From assembly GCF_000337735.1 (NCBI RefSeq), contig NZ_AOHX01000029.1, forward strand, positions 127,329 through 191,328: 64,000 bases of DNA, written 5' to 3'. The DNA comes from Natronorubrum sulfidifaciens JCM 14089. Its GTDB lineage: Archaea > Halobacteriota > Halobacteria > Halobacteriales > Natrialbaceae. The notes under the pieces were generated by a model. The model made no database searches and had not been told where the DNA came from. It worked only from the letters and a program-made list of their open reading frames with translations. The position numbers and the translations under genes are program-made. The number at the start of each line of letters is the position of its first letter. Within the stretch, counting starts at the first letter, position 1. Below are positions 24,311 to 33,072 of the stretch, in pieces.

Positions 24311-25693
24311 TCAGAACGGCCCCATCCCGCCCATGCCGCCACCGCCTTGCTGTTGCATCTGCTTCATCATGCGCTGCATCTCCTTTTCCGAGCCCATGCC
24401 CTGGAACTGCTTGATCGTCTTCTCCATCATCTTGTACTGCTGGAGCAGTTCTCGGACGTTTTCTTCGTTGGTGCCCGAGCCACGGGCGATGCGTTCGATC
24501 TGGCTCGCGCCGATGGCTTTCGGGTACTCTTTTTCGGCGTCGGTCATCGAGTCCATGATGACGCTGAACGTGCGCATTCGCTCTTGGGTGACGTCCATCG
24601 CGTCGTCGGGGAGTTGGTCTTTGATCCCGCCGCCGAAGCCGGGGATCATGTCCATGACCTGATCGAGCGGCCCCATGTTGTTCATCGCCTCCATCTGCTT
24701 TTGCATGTCATTGAGGGTGAACTGGCCCGAAAGCATGTCCTCGGGCTCCCAGTCGTCGTCTTCTATCTCGGTCTGCTCCATCGCGCGCTCGACGCGCTCT
24801 GCAAGCTGGCCGAGATCGCCCATGCCGAGCAGCCGGGAGATGAAGCCGTCGGGCTCGAAGCGTTCGATGTCTTGGACCTCCTCGCCGGTCCCGAGGAACG
24901 CGATCGACGAATCGGTCTGGTCGACCGCTGTCAGCGCACCCCCACCTTTCGCCGTCCCGTCGAGTTTGGTGATGACGACGCCGTCGATGCCGATCGACTC
25001 GTCGAACTGCTGGGCCTGGTCTTTGGCACCTTGCCCAATCGCTGCGTCGAGCACGAGCAACGAGGTGTCGGGCTCGACAACGCCTTCGATCTGCTCGATC
25101 TCGTCGATCAGGTCGTCTTCGAGTGCGTGGCGACCCGCCGTGTCCACGATATGAACGTCGGCTTCGCTGGTCTCCTCGAGGCCCTTTCGGGCGATTTCGA
25201 CGGGGTCCTCGCTGTCGGGGTTGCCGTAGTAGTCGACTTCGGCACGACCGGCCATCTGCTGGGCCTGCTCGTAGGCACCGGGCCGGAACGTGTCCGTCTG
25301 GATCACCGCGGGACGAAGCCCCTTGGTCGAGAACCACCAGGCCATCTTCGCAGCGGAGGTCGTCTTCCCCGACCCCTGCAGGCCAGCAAGCAGGATGGTC
25401 TGTTCCTCGAGTGGCAACTCGGTCGACTCGCCGATGAGATCGACCAGTTCCTCGTAGACGATCCGGAGGACGAAATCGCGTGCCGGCGTGCCGGCAGGGG
25501 GTTCTTCCTCGAGTGCGCGGTCTTTGATGTTGTCCGACAGCTCCATCACGAGCGAGACGTCGACGTCAGCCGAAAGCAAGGAGCGCTGGATCTCCTTGAC
25601 GATCTCCTCGATGTCTTCCTCGCTGAGCCGTGACTTCCCACGGAGTTTATCCAAAGTGCCCCGCAGAGAACTGCCGAGATCGTCGAGTACCAT
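24311..25693 (-). CDS. srp54: Signal recognition particle GTPase SRP54
   Basis: A 460-residue GTPase that binds signal sequences and 7S RNA, and docks with FtsY for co-translational targeting. It has the N domain (1-90), G domain with GLQGSGKT (104-111), DTAGRH and [11 protein letters not shown], and a methionine-rich M domain (about 310-440) ending in a short Gly/Met tail. Its receptor gene, ftsY, is in the same window at 35387-36697. The ATG is at 25693. Confidence 0.97.
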   Translation of the reverse strand: MVLDDLGSSLRGTLDKLRGKSRLSEEDIEEIVKEIQRSLLSADVDVSLVMELSDNIKDRALEEEPPAGTPARDFVLRIVYEELVDLIGESTELPLEEQTILLAGLQGSGKTTSAAKMAWWFSTKGLRPAVIQTDTFRPGAYEQAQQMAGRAEVDYYGNPDSEDPVEIARKGLEETSEADVHIVDTAGRHALEDDLIDEIEQIEGVVEPDTSLLVLDAAIGQGAKDQAQQFDESIGIDGVVITKLDGTAKGGGALTAVDQTDSSIAFLGTGEEVQDIERFEPDGFISRLLGMGDLGQLAERVERAMEQTEIEDDDWEPEDMLSGQFTLNDMQKQMEAMNNMGPLDQVMDMIPGFGGGIKDQLPDDAMDVTQERMRTFSVIMDSMTDAEKEYPKAIGASQIERIARGSGTNEENVRELLQQYKMMEKTIKQFQGMGSEKEMQRMMKQMQQQGGGGMGGMGPF

Positions 25694-25815
25694 TTGCTCG
25701 ATGTACGGGACGACGTCGTTAAAGGCTTTTTCTACTGCTCACTCCGCACGACGGCGCGAACCGACCTCGAGACAGCGCCGGAGCGTATTTCAACCGACCG
25801 AGACAACACGAACGT

Positions 25816-26037
25816 ATGACCGCCGACGCAGACGTCGATCCGTCCGAGTACGACGCACTCGAGGACGCAGACGTGACGATGCGGGAAAATGACCACGGCC
25901 TCCACATCGCCGACGACGAAGTCACTGGCGTCTCGAGTCAGGGACAGACCCCCGAGGAGGCCCTCGCAAACCTCGCCGCCGCAGTCGAATCCTACACCGA
26001 GGCGACCGACGACGATCCGGGCGACGACTGGCTCTAA
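25816..26037 (+). CDS. HicB-like (UPF0150) small protein
   Basis: A 73-residue protein with the partial RNase-H-like fold of HicB antitoxins. The central part, GLHIADDEVTGVSSQGQTPEEALANL, matches the GVxSQGxTxEEAxxNL motif. It has no C-terminal DNA-binding segment, and no HicA toxin gene is adjacent on either side. It is therefore an orphan, common in haloarchaea, and likely does something other than neutralise a neighbouring toxin. Divergent from srp54. Confidence 0.85.
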   Translation: MTADADVDPSEYDALEDADVTMRENDHGLHIADDEVTGVSSQGQTPEEALANLAAAVESYTEATDDDPGDDWL

Positions 26038-26065
26038 TACTGTTGGACAGCAGTCGCCGAGCCAA

Positions 26066-26866
26066 TCACGTCGCGACCGGTCCCGTCTCGACCTCGCCGT
26101 CGCGTGCCTGCCACTCCGTTAGACTCCCCTCGTAGAACGCGACGGTCTCGTAGCCAAGCGCCCGGAGCACGACGTAGGTGTGGCTGATTCGCCGGGCGGT
26201 GTTGCAGTAGAGGACGATTTCGCGGTCGGGCGTGATGCCCGCCGACTCGAGGACGGCCTCGAGTTCGGATTCGGGTTTCAGCCCGCGCGTCTCGTCGTCG
26301 ACGGCTTCTCGCCAGTCGAACCGGACCGCGCCCGGCAGACGGGCCGCCTCGAACTCGTCACGGTCGCGCGTGTCGACGAACAGCGCGCCGCGCTCGAGGG
26401 CGTCTTCGACGGCATCGAAGCCGATGAGCGGACTCTCTTCGGGGGAGAGCGGGTTGGGGTCGTAGCTCGTCGGCTCGATCTCGGGGACGTCGCTCGTGGT
26501 CTCGTAGTCGCGGTTCCAGGCGCTGTAGTCGCCGTCGAGCAGGCGAACGTCGTCGTGGCCGTACTCGAGGGCCGTCAGCACGAAGCGGGCGGCGAAGACA
26601 CCGTGGGTGTCGTCGTAGGCGACGATGGTGTCCTCGGGCGCAATTCCGGCGTTCGAGAGCAACTCGGCGAAGGCGTCAGCACCCGGCAGCGTCCCGCGAT
26701 CGACATCGCTGTCGTCGCGGTAGCGATCGAAGGGGATACTTACAGCGCCCGGAACGTGCCCGATACCATCGTACTCCCACGCGTCTCTGACGTCGACGAG
26801 ACGTAACTGTGGGTCCTCGAGGCGTGGTGCGAGCCAGTCGGGGGTAACGACGATGGAGTCGTCCAT
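26066..26866 (-). CDS. Two-domain sulfurtransferase (rhodanese)
   Basis: A 266-residue thiosulfate or mercaptopyruvate sulfurtransferase. The inactive N-terminal rhodanese domain (about 1-130) has YDDTHG in place of a catalytic loop. The active C-terminal domain (about 145-260) has the persulfide cysteine C221 in YCNTARRI. The ATG at 26866 starts MDDSIVVTP; the upstream frame to 26947 is not conserved-looking. A paralogue lies divergently at 27152-28018, with CRIGER as its loop. Confidence 0.92.
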   Translation of the reverse strand: MDDSIVVTPDWLAPRLEDPQLRLVDVRDAWEYDGIGHVPGAVSIPFDRYRDDSDVDRGTLPGADAFAELLSNAGIAPEDTIVAYDDTHGVFAARFVLTALEYGHDDVRLLDGDYSAWNRDYETTSDVPEIEPTSYDPNPLSPEESPLIGFDAVEDALERGALFVDTRDRDEFEAARLPGAVRFDWREAVDDETRGLKPESELEAVLESAGITPDREIVLYCNTARRISHTYVVLRALGYETVAFYEGSLTEWQARDGEVETGPVAT

Positions 26867-27151
26867 TAGGCGACCCCTTCGAGCGCCGGCCTCGAGAACA
26901 CACTGATCCCGGCACCACTCCCCTCGGTACCGAGTTCTCGGTAACATTCTCCGGTACGTCGAGAGCTGTTAGCACAGAGACACGCTATCTGCGATCGGTG
27001 AGCGGACGGATTCGAACGACGGCGCACAGGCTGTCGAACCGCGCCGGTTCGGGCCGTTCGAAGTAGCGGCAACAGTCTCCGCCACGGTCGACCGGCGTCC
27101 GAATTAACCGGTTGGGATTGCCCTATGACCCTGGCAGACGTCGGATCGTGT

Positions 27152-28018
27152 ATGGCAACGACCTACGCCAACGACGTACTCGTCACCGCCGATTGGGTTG
27201 AAGACCATCTCGAGGAGTTCCAAGACGACGACCCGGCGTATCGACTCGTCGAGGTCGACGTCGACACGGAAGCCTACGAGGAGGAACACGCCCCCGGCGC
27301 GATCGGGTTCAACTGGGAGACCCAGCTGCAAGACCAGACCACGCGGGACGTCCTGACCAAAGCGGACTTCGAGGACCTACTCGGGAGTCACGGCATCAGC
27401 GAGGACTCGACAGTCGTTCTCTACGGTGACAACGCCAACTGGTTCGCCGCCTACACCTACTGGCAGTTCAAATACTACGGCCACGAGGACGTCTATCTGC
27501 TCGACGGCGGCCGCGAGTACTGGCTCGAGCACGAGTATCCGACGACTGACGAGGTCCCGGAGTTTTCGGCCGTCGAGTACGACGCCGCCGGCCCGCGAGA
27601 GACCATCCGCGCCTACCGCGAGGACGTCGAAAAGGCGATCGAGCGTGGCGTCCCACTCGTCGACGTTCGTTCGCCAGAGGAGTTCAGCGGCGAGATCCTT
27701 GCCCCGCCAGGTCTGCAAGAGACCGCCCAACGCGGCGGCCACATCCCCGGCGCGACGAACATCTCGTGGGCCGCCGTCACCGACGACGACGGTACCTTCA
27801 AATCGCGTGACGAACTCGAGGAACTCTACGCCGACGAGGGTATCGACGGCGACGAGACGACCGTCGCCTACTGCCGCATCGGCGAGCGCTCGTCGGTCGC
27901 CTGGTTCGCCCTGCACGAACTGCTCGGCTACGAGGACACCGTCAACTACGACGGGTCGTGGACCGAGTGGGGGAATCTTGTCAATGCCCCGATAGAGAAA
28001 GGCGAGGGCGACGAGTAA
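27152..28018 (+). CDS. Two-domain sulfurtransferase (rhodanese)
   Basis: A 288-residue sulfurtransferase with an inactive N-terminal domain (YGDNANWFAAY) and an active-site loop CRIGERSS (C241). The CRxGxR type is associated with thiosulfate preference. The ATG at 27152 is preferred to 27125, which adds nine residues with no homologue-like character. The last codons (EKGEGDE) lie in a 135-bp repeat that continues beyond the stop. It forms a divergent pair with the other rhodanese, 285 bp apart. Confidence 0.93.
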   Translation: MATTYANDVLVTADWVEDHLEEFQDDDPAYRLVEVDVDTEAYEEEHAPGAIGFNWETQLQDQTTRDVLTKADFEDLLGSHGISEDSTVVLYGDNANWFAAYTYWQFKYYGHEDVYLLDGGREYWLEHEYPTTDEVPEFSAVEYDAAGPRETIRAYREDVEKAIERGVPLVDVRSPEEFSGEILAPPGLQETAQRGGHIPGATNISWAAVTDDDGTFKSRDELEELYADEGIDGDETTVAYCRIGERSSVAWFALHELLGYEDTVNYDGSWTEWGNLVNAPIEKGEGDE

Positions 28019-28224
28019 AAAGAGTCGGCCTCGTAGCGGAACGGGGAGGCGAAGCCGACCCGTGGAGAAAGGCGAGGCCGAGTGAGCAAAGCGACCGAGG
28101 CCTCGAAAAAGCGAGCGGGCGTCGCCCGCGAGTAAGGCGAGGGCGACAACTTAAAAAGAGTCGGCCTCGAGGCGAAACGGCGAACGGAGTGAGCCGTAGA
28201 GCAAGGCGAGGCCGAGTGACTGAA
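27995..28224. repeat. Tandem, imperfect 135-bp repeat over a gene end
   Basis: The unit starts at GGCGAGGGCGAC (28001), inside the sulfurtransferase gene, and recurs at 28136. AAAAAGAGTCGGCCTCG is at 28017 and 28153, and GGCGAGGCCGAGTGA at 28071 and 28205. About 1.6 units are present, with palindromic GAGGCC words. Blocks are shared with 23047-23120. No other gene occupies this stretch. Confidence 0.75.
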
Positions 28225-28303
28225 AAGGCCAAGCGCCAACCCACAAGAAGTGCCATCACCCTTCGGTTGTAGATAGTCGTACTCGAGTGATATGCAGGCC
28301 TGA

Positions 28304-28741
28304 TTACTTCGAGAAGACGCTGTCGGCTGTCGCCGCGCCCACGACACTGAACACCGAGCCGACGCTGACAGCTTTGAACGTGACCAACAGTCCCTCGGCA
28401 CTCAGTTGGTTGGTCTCGAGGAACGTATCGGGCGCATCGAACAGGAGCGCAAGGATGAGCACCGAGCCAAAGGAGACACAAAGCAAGGAGAGAAACCGGA
28501 TCGGAACCCCGGCAACATCTCGCTCGACGTCCGGGTCACGCGTCGTATCGGCCTTGTACAGGGTTGCATAGCCAATCACGGCGACGAGACAGATCGTTAT
28601 CAGTGCCTGCAGGAGGCTCATGTTCGTCGCGAGATCCCAGACCTCCTCGGTCACAACGAACGGACCCGCAAGCAGGAAGCCACCGACGACCTGCTGGGCG
28701 GAATCAGCCAGCCGGAACCGTGGTGGACGGCGGAATTTCAT
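28304..28741 (-). CDS. DUF2391-type integral membrane protein
   Basis: A 145-residue membrane protein with four hydrophobic segments. The first contains GGFLLAGPFVVTEEVWDLA, the pattern GxLLxxPxxxTxEVW of the DUF2391/TIGR02587 family. The others are about 44-62, 82-101 and 113-142. Function unknown. It starts at 28741 and stands alone between the repeat region and the deacetylase-like lipoprotein gene. Confidence 0.8.
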   Translation of the reverse strand: MKFRRPPRFRLADSAQQVVGGFLLAGPFVVTEEVWDLATNMSLLQALITICLVAVIGYATLYKADTTRDPDVERDVAGVPIRFLSLLCVSFGSVLILALLFDAPDTFLETNQLSAEGLLVTFKAVSVGSVFSVVGAATADSVFSK

Positions 28742-28792
28742 GCTGGACGCTACCCAGCCACGGGTGAAATAACGCCCGATACGAACGACAGC

Positions 28793-30010
28793 TCACGGAA
28801 CGTGTGAGTCGGCGATGTTGTCCGAGACGACGTCATCCGGCACCACGACCTCGAGTTCGCCCTCCGCATCGAGGTCTGCAACCATCGACACGGCGGCCTC
28901 GAAGGCACCATACGTGTCGCCCTCGAGGTCACGGTAGGACAGCGTCGTGATCGTGTTGTACTCGGCGGTCCACTCGAGAAGGGTGGCCACTTCGTCGGCG
29001 TCCGGGCTGGTGGCTCGAGGGGCAAGCGCCGGGTTCGTCAGGTGGCCATGGCCCGCGAAGCCGCCGACGAAGCCGAGGTCGTGGTACTCGTCGACGAGTT
29101 CGAGCGCCGACTCGTCGTAGTCGTCGAGTGGGTACGAGAAGGAGGCGCTGTCGAAGCCGTGGTCGTCGAGCCACGTGACGGCGCTGCTAAGCTGGGCCTC
29201 CTGTCCGGCTGCGTCCCGTTGTGTGAGTGGCGCGTTGTCGGCACCTTGGCTGGCGATCGTCCAGCCGTCGTCCTGCAAGGACTCGAGGTCGGAACGCGAG
29301 AGTCGGTCCTCACCATCGACGTAGTCGGTGTTGACGAACACCGTCGCGGGATAGTCGTGGGCGTCGAGGATCGGGGCGGCTTCGGTGGCGACCGACTCGT
29401 ACCCATCGGGGAACTGAAACAGGACGCGCCCGGTGTCGGGTCGCCCGACGAGGCGGTAATCATCACACCACAGCGACAGCTCGCGGTCGCCGGCCCAGAC
29501 GGAGATCTTGGTGTGTTCGATGTCACGGAGGTCGGGCTCGCCGACGACGTTAGCGATCCCGAGATCACGGTGGACGAACGGACCGGCCGCGTTGACGGCA
29601 CACTCGAGCAGCAGTCGGTCGCCGTCGGTGTCCGTCAGCTGGACGACCGGAGTGACGTCGTGATCGCTCGCAAACGCCAGCGCGGGAAACGCACTCGAGA
29701 GGTCTCGTGGCGTGTCGAATTCCCGCTTAATCATGAGACGCTCGTCGGATGCGGCGGCGTCCATTCGGGCGGACTGGGTGCCGGTGTACACCCGCTCTTG
29801 ATCGGCTGTGAGCGTCCCTTCCATCACGGTCCACAACGAGAGGTCCTCGAAGTCGTCGAACGCGCCCAGTTCTTCGTCGATCGAATCCGACGAACCGTCG
29901 CGATCGTCGTCAGCATCGCTGTCTTCGTCTGCGGTTTCGGAATCGCTCAGTGCAGAACAGCCAGCCACCATCGCTGCAGCTGCTGTCGTGAGATACATGC
30001 GTCGTTTCAT
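28793..30010 (-). CDS. Lipoprotein with polysaccharide deacetylase-like (NodB) domain
   Basis: A 405-residue surface lipoprotein: lipobox cysteine C18, acidic linker (20-50), a beta-sandwich carbohydrate-binding-like region (about 50-190) and a NodB-like domain (about 195-400). The first NodB motif, normally TFDDG, reads QFPDGY (199-204), so the catalytic-base Asp is Pro. The later metal-His motif is also not obvious (SYPLDDYD in place of S/TxxHP). It is probably catalytically weak or a binding module. Confidence 0.8.
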   Translation of the reverse strand: MKRRMYLTTAAAAMVAGCSALSDSETADEDSDADDDRDGSSDSIDEELGAFDDFEDLSLWTVMEGTLTADQERVYTGTQSARMDAAASDERLMIKREFDTPRDLSSAFPALAFASDHDVTPVVQLTDTDGDRLLLECAVNAAGPFVHRDLGIANVVGEPDLRDIEHTKISVWAGDRELSLWCDDYRLVGRPDTGRVLFQFPDGYESVATEAAPILDAHDYPATVFVNTDYVDGEDRLSRSDLESLQDDGWTIASQGADNAPLTQRDAAGQEAQLSSAVTWLDDHGFDSASFSYPLDDYDESALELVDEYHDLGFVGGFAGHGHLTNPALAPRATSPDADEVATLLEWTAEYNTITTLSYRDLEGDTYGAFEAAVSMVADLDAEGELEVVVPDDVVSDNIADSHVP

Positions 30011-30186
30011 TCAGATCGAGAGCACTCGACTGTCGGTGATTGTTATGTCCCAGTGACGGTTCAGCTCGGAAGCGTAACCGTGGCCTATCCACGGGCGTGT
30101 CGCACCCTATCATGCCACTGAGAACGAGCCATCGATATATCTCGTGTCGCGACAGAGCTAACTCGAGGCCGGACGAAACGGGCGAT

Positions 30187-30822
30187 ATGACCGATTCCGA
30201 GGCGTTCGTCGAGGCTGTACGGGAAGCCAACCAGACCGCACTTTCACGGCTCGGGTCGTCGAAATCGCTGTATGCAGACACTGGCGGCGATATCGACACC
30301 GAACCCGTCCTCCGGGCGACCGCCGACGCCGAACACGCGGCCTGGCAGACGTTCGAGGCGTGGGCCGACAGCGACGACCACGAGAGCGCCCGTGAGGTCT
30401 TCGAGACCACGGCCACCGAGGAGCAGAGCCACTACGAGACCGTCCTCGAGCACCTCGATGTCGAGGAGTACGAACCCGACGAGGTGCCGGCTCTCCACAC
30501 GTACCTGCGTACCCTCGAGTCGACGGTCGAGCGCACCGGCGCGTTTATCGGCCGCATCCTCGCGAGCACGCGTTCGAAAGAACAGGTCGTCGGCTACTTC
30601 GTCGGCGATGCCGACCCGCAGACGGCCGGCGTCTTCCGGGCGTTCGGCGAGGACCTCGAGGCCCAACTCGAGCGCGCAGAGGACCTGCTCGAGGACGTCT
30701 GTAACAGCGACGACGACTACGAGCGCGCGCAGGCGGCCGCAGCCGGCGCGATCGAAGCAGCCTACGACGAGTACGTCGACACCCTCGAGGCGATGGGCGC
30801 GAACCCGAAGCCGGTCTGCTGA
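30187..30822 (+). CDS. Rubrerythrin-like ferritin-fold protein
   Basis: A 211-residue helical protein from the ATG at 30187 (MTDSEAFVEAV). It has ferritin-like helices with carboxylate and histidine motifs (ATADAEHAAW, TATEEQSHYETVLEHL, FGEDLEAQLERA) spaced as in rubrerythrin-type di-iron proteins. It has no C-terminal rubredoxin domain. The single Cys pattern near the ends (DVCNSD, KPVC) does not form a metal knuckle. A peroxide or iron role is inferred only. Confidence 0.7.
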   Translation: MTDSEAFVEAVREANQTALSRLGSSKSLYADTGGDIDTEPVLRATADAEHAAWQTFEAWADSDDHESAREVFETTATEEQSHYETVLEHLDVEEYEPDEVPALHTYLRTLESTVERTGAFIGRILASTRSKEQVVGYFVGDADPQTAGVFRAFGEDLEAQLERAEDLLEDVCNSDDDYERAQAAAAGAIEAAYDEYVDTLEAMGANPKPVC

Positions 30823-30852
30823 TCGGCCCTCGAGTCAGGATGCTCTCGCGGG

Positions 30853-31692
30853 TTAGGCGACGTGTTCGATCCGATTTTCGAGGTCGAGGTCCGAAACGGT
30901 CTCCGGCGAGAGTCCGGCGACGGTATCGTGGAAGTTCGTCCGGTAGCTTTCCGGCCCGTTGTGGTCGCGTTCGGCCGCACGCTCCCCGGCGAGCCCGAAC
31001 GCGAGCGTGCCGTGGACGGCAGCCGTCGTAGCGTCCTCGAGTGCGCCACGGAACGTAGCGAGTGTGGCACCGAGCATACAGCCGGTGCCGACGACCTCGG
31101 AGAGCCGTTCGTGGCCAGCCGTGATGCGAACCGCCTCGTCGGCGGTTGCAACGACGTCCTCGACGCCGCTCGCGACGACCGTCGCGCCGGTCGCATCAGC
31201 AAGCGACTGGGCTGCGTCTTCGATCTCTGCGTACTCGCCGACGGATTCGACGCCCCGAACCTCGGCTTCGACGCCCGCGAGCGCGCTGATCTCGCCGTAG
31301 TTGCCCTTGATGATCGAAAACTCGAGGTCCTCGAGGAGGGCTTCGGCGACCGCTTTTCGGGTCGGCGTTGCGCCGACGCCGACGGGATCGAGCACGACTG
31401 GAATGTCACGGTCGGCCGCGGTCGCGCCAGCCTCGTGCATGGCCTCGACTTTTCCCTCGGGGACCTGTCCCGTGTTGAACAAGAGTGCGGCCGCACCGGC
31501 AGCCATCTCGCCCGCATCGCCCGGCGAGTCGGCCATCACCGGCAGCGCATCCCAGTGGAGGGTGAGATTCGCGACATCGTTCATCGTCACGGTGTTGGTC
31601 AGGTGCTGGACGAGTGGCGTCGTTTCACCGATCGCCTCGAGCGACGACGCGAGGTCGTCACCGGAGACGGCGGCTGGAAGCGGGCTAGCCAT
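30853..31692 (-). CDS. thiM: Hydroxyethylthiazole kinase
   Basis: A 279-residue ribokinase-fold enzyme that phosphorylates 4-methyl-5-(2-hydroxyethyl)thiazole in thiamine salvage. Motifs are PLVQHLTNTVTMND at the N-terminus, VLDPVGVGAT in the middle, KGNYGEISALAG and the anion hole GTGCMLGA with the catalytic Cys. It starts at 31692, overlapping the 3' end of thiE by 8 bp, so thiE-thiM form one operon. Confidence 0.96.
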   Translation of the reverse strand: MASPLPAAVSGDDLASSLEAIGETTPLVQHLTNTVTMNDVANLTLHWDALPVMADSPGDAGEMAAGAAALLFNTGQVPEGKVEAMHEAGATAADRDIPVVLDPVGVGATPTRKAVAEALLEDLEFSIIKGNYGEISALAGVEAEVRGVESVGEYAEIEDAAQSLADATGATVVASGVEDVVATADEAVRITAGHERLSEVVGTGCMLGATLATFRGALEDATTAAVHGTLAFGLAGERAAERDHNGPESYRTNFHDTVAGLSPETVSDLDLENRIEHVA

Positions 31693-32353
31693 CGTGTGGG
31701 GGTGTGTCTCCCACGGCCTTCGCAGTTTCGACGGCCGCCGCGAGCGAGTCGGTCGCCGCACATGGGTCCTCGGCGGCGGTGATCTCGGAGACGACGGCCA
31801 CCCCGACCGCGCCGGCGTCGACGACCGGGCCGGCGTTTTCGGCCGTTATGCCGCCGATACCGACGACTGGGATCGACACCGCAGTCGAGATGTCGGCGAT
31901 CCGTTCGGGACCGACGCCGGCTCTGTCCGCCTCGACGTCTTTCGAGGTCGTCCCGTAGACGGAGCCGACGCCGAGGTAGTCCGCGCCGTCGGCTTCGGCC
32001 CGCGTCGCCTCGTCGACCGTCGAGGCCGAACAGCCGATCACTACCTCAGGGCCGAGCAAGTCCCGCGCGACCGCGACGGGCAGATCCGACTGGCCCAGAT
32101 GGACGCCGTCGGCGTCGATTGCCTGCGCGATATCGACGCGATCGTTGACGATTAGATCGACGCCCGCCTCGGCAGTGAGTTCGCGCACCTCGAGGCCGAG
32201 GTCGTAGCGCCACCGGGCGTCGGTCGCTTTCTCCCGAAGCTGGACGACGTCGATGCCGCCGTCGACCGCCGCCTCGACGATCTCAGTCGTCTCCCGGCCC
32301 GCAGACACCGACGCCTGCGTGACGAGATAGGTTCCGTAGGTCGCGGGATTCAT
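31685..32353 (-). CDS. thiE: Thiamine-phosphate synthase
   Basis: A 222-residue TIM-barrel enzyme joining HMP-PP and thiazole phosphate to thiamine phosphate. Conserved parts are VQLREK near 38, IVNDRVDIA, GVHLGQSDLP, GCSASTVDEA and VVGIGGIT. It precedes and overlaps thiM, giving a compact salvage operon with no thiD in view. The ATG is at 32353. Confidence 0.96.
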   Translation of the reverse strand: MNPATYGTYLVTQASVSAGRETTEIVEAAVDGGIDVVQLREKATDARWRYDLGLEVRELTAEAGVDLIVNDRVDIAQAIDADGVHLGQSDLPVAVARDLLGPEVVIGCSASTVDEATRAEADGADYLGVGSVYGTTSKDVEADRAGVGPERIADISTAVSIPVVGIGGITAENAGPVVDAGAVGVAVVSEITAAEDPCAATDSLAAAVETAKAVGDTPPHDG

Positions 32354-32414
32354 GTACAGACCAGCGGAACTGAGCCACTAAGTGGCTTCGATCGGGCGAA
32401 TAGACCCAATTCCA

Positions 32415-33017
32415 CTACGACAACTCGAGGCGATCCATCCCTGCCTGAACCAGCGCGTCCCAGTCGGGCGACTCGCGCACCGCCGATACCGGCGTCGGCC
32501 GGTCCGGGTCGGCAGACTTCTCGGCGATCGACCGTCGCCACCAGGCGACGTCGTGCCACGCGCCCTGCGTGTAGCCCATCGCGGGGAAGTCGGCGACGCG
32601 TTCGAAGCCGATCCGGTCGTGGAACCGAACCGTCTCAGGGTTCGGAAGCGTCGTCACAGCGTAGACATCACAGTATCCCTGTCGCTCGAGGATCGCAAAC
32701 AGCGACTCGTACAGCGCCTGCCCGACACCCGACCGGCGGGCGTCGTCGGCGACGTAGACGGAGAGTTCGACGACCCACTCGTAGGCGCGGCGCTTTCGCA
32801 GTGGCCCCGCGTAGGCGTAGCCGACGACCTCGCCAGCGTGGTCACAGACGAGCCAGGGATAGCGCTCGAGCGTCGAGTCGATTCGATCAGCCATCTCGGC
32901 GACGGTCGGTGGGGTTTCTTCGAACGTAACCGCTGTCGAGTCACAAAACGGAGCGTAAATCTCTCGAATCGCATCGGCATCGGCCGGGGTCGCGATCCGA
33001 ATCCGAGGTGCAGCCAT
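32415..33017 (-). CDS. GNAT N-acetyltransferase (Pat/phosphinothricin type)
   Basis: A 200-residue acetyltransferase with the order RIRIATPADADAIREIYAPFC, VVGYAY (strand 4), VELSVYVADDARRSGVGQAL (acetyl-CoA loop R/Q-x-x-G-x-G/A) and YTQGAWHDVAWWRR. This arrangement is typical of phosphinothricin/methionine-sulfoximine-type acetyltransferases. The true substrate is unknown. The ATG at 33017 is preferred to upstream in-frame starts. Confidence 0.9.
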   Translation of the reverse strand: MAAPRIRIATPADADAIREIYAPFCDSTAVTFEETPPTVAEMADRIDSTLERYPWLVCDHAGEVVGYAYAGPLRKRRAYEWVVELSVYVADDARRSGVGQALYESLFAILERQGYCDVYAVTTLPNPETVRFHDRIGFERVADFPAMGYTQGAWHDVAWWRRSIAEKSADPDRPTPVSAVRESPDWDALVQAGMDRLELS

Positions 33018-33072
33018 CACGATATGAGATGCTGACGGACGATCATAAAGACGTGGAACGGAGCCGTCGATC

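Noticed and set aside
24347-25633. 428-codon open frame opposite srp54
   Set aside because: Shadow of SRP54 with reversed-hydrophobic composition and no recognisable domain.
25816-26037. HicAB toxin-antitoxin module
   Set aside because: Only the HicB-like protein is present; neither side encodes a HicA-like RNA-binding toxin.
27995-28224. CRISPR array or satellite
   Set aside because: Only about 1.6 imperfect units of 135 bp, no unique spacers, and the unit overlaps a gene end.
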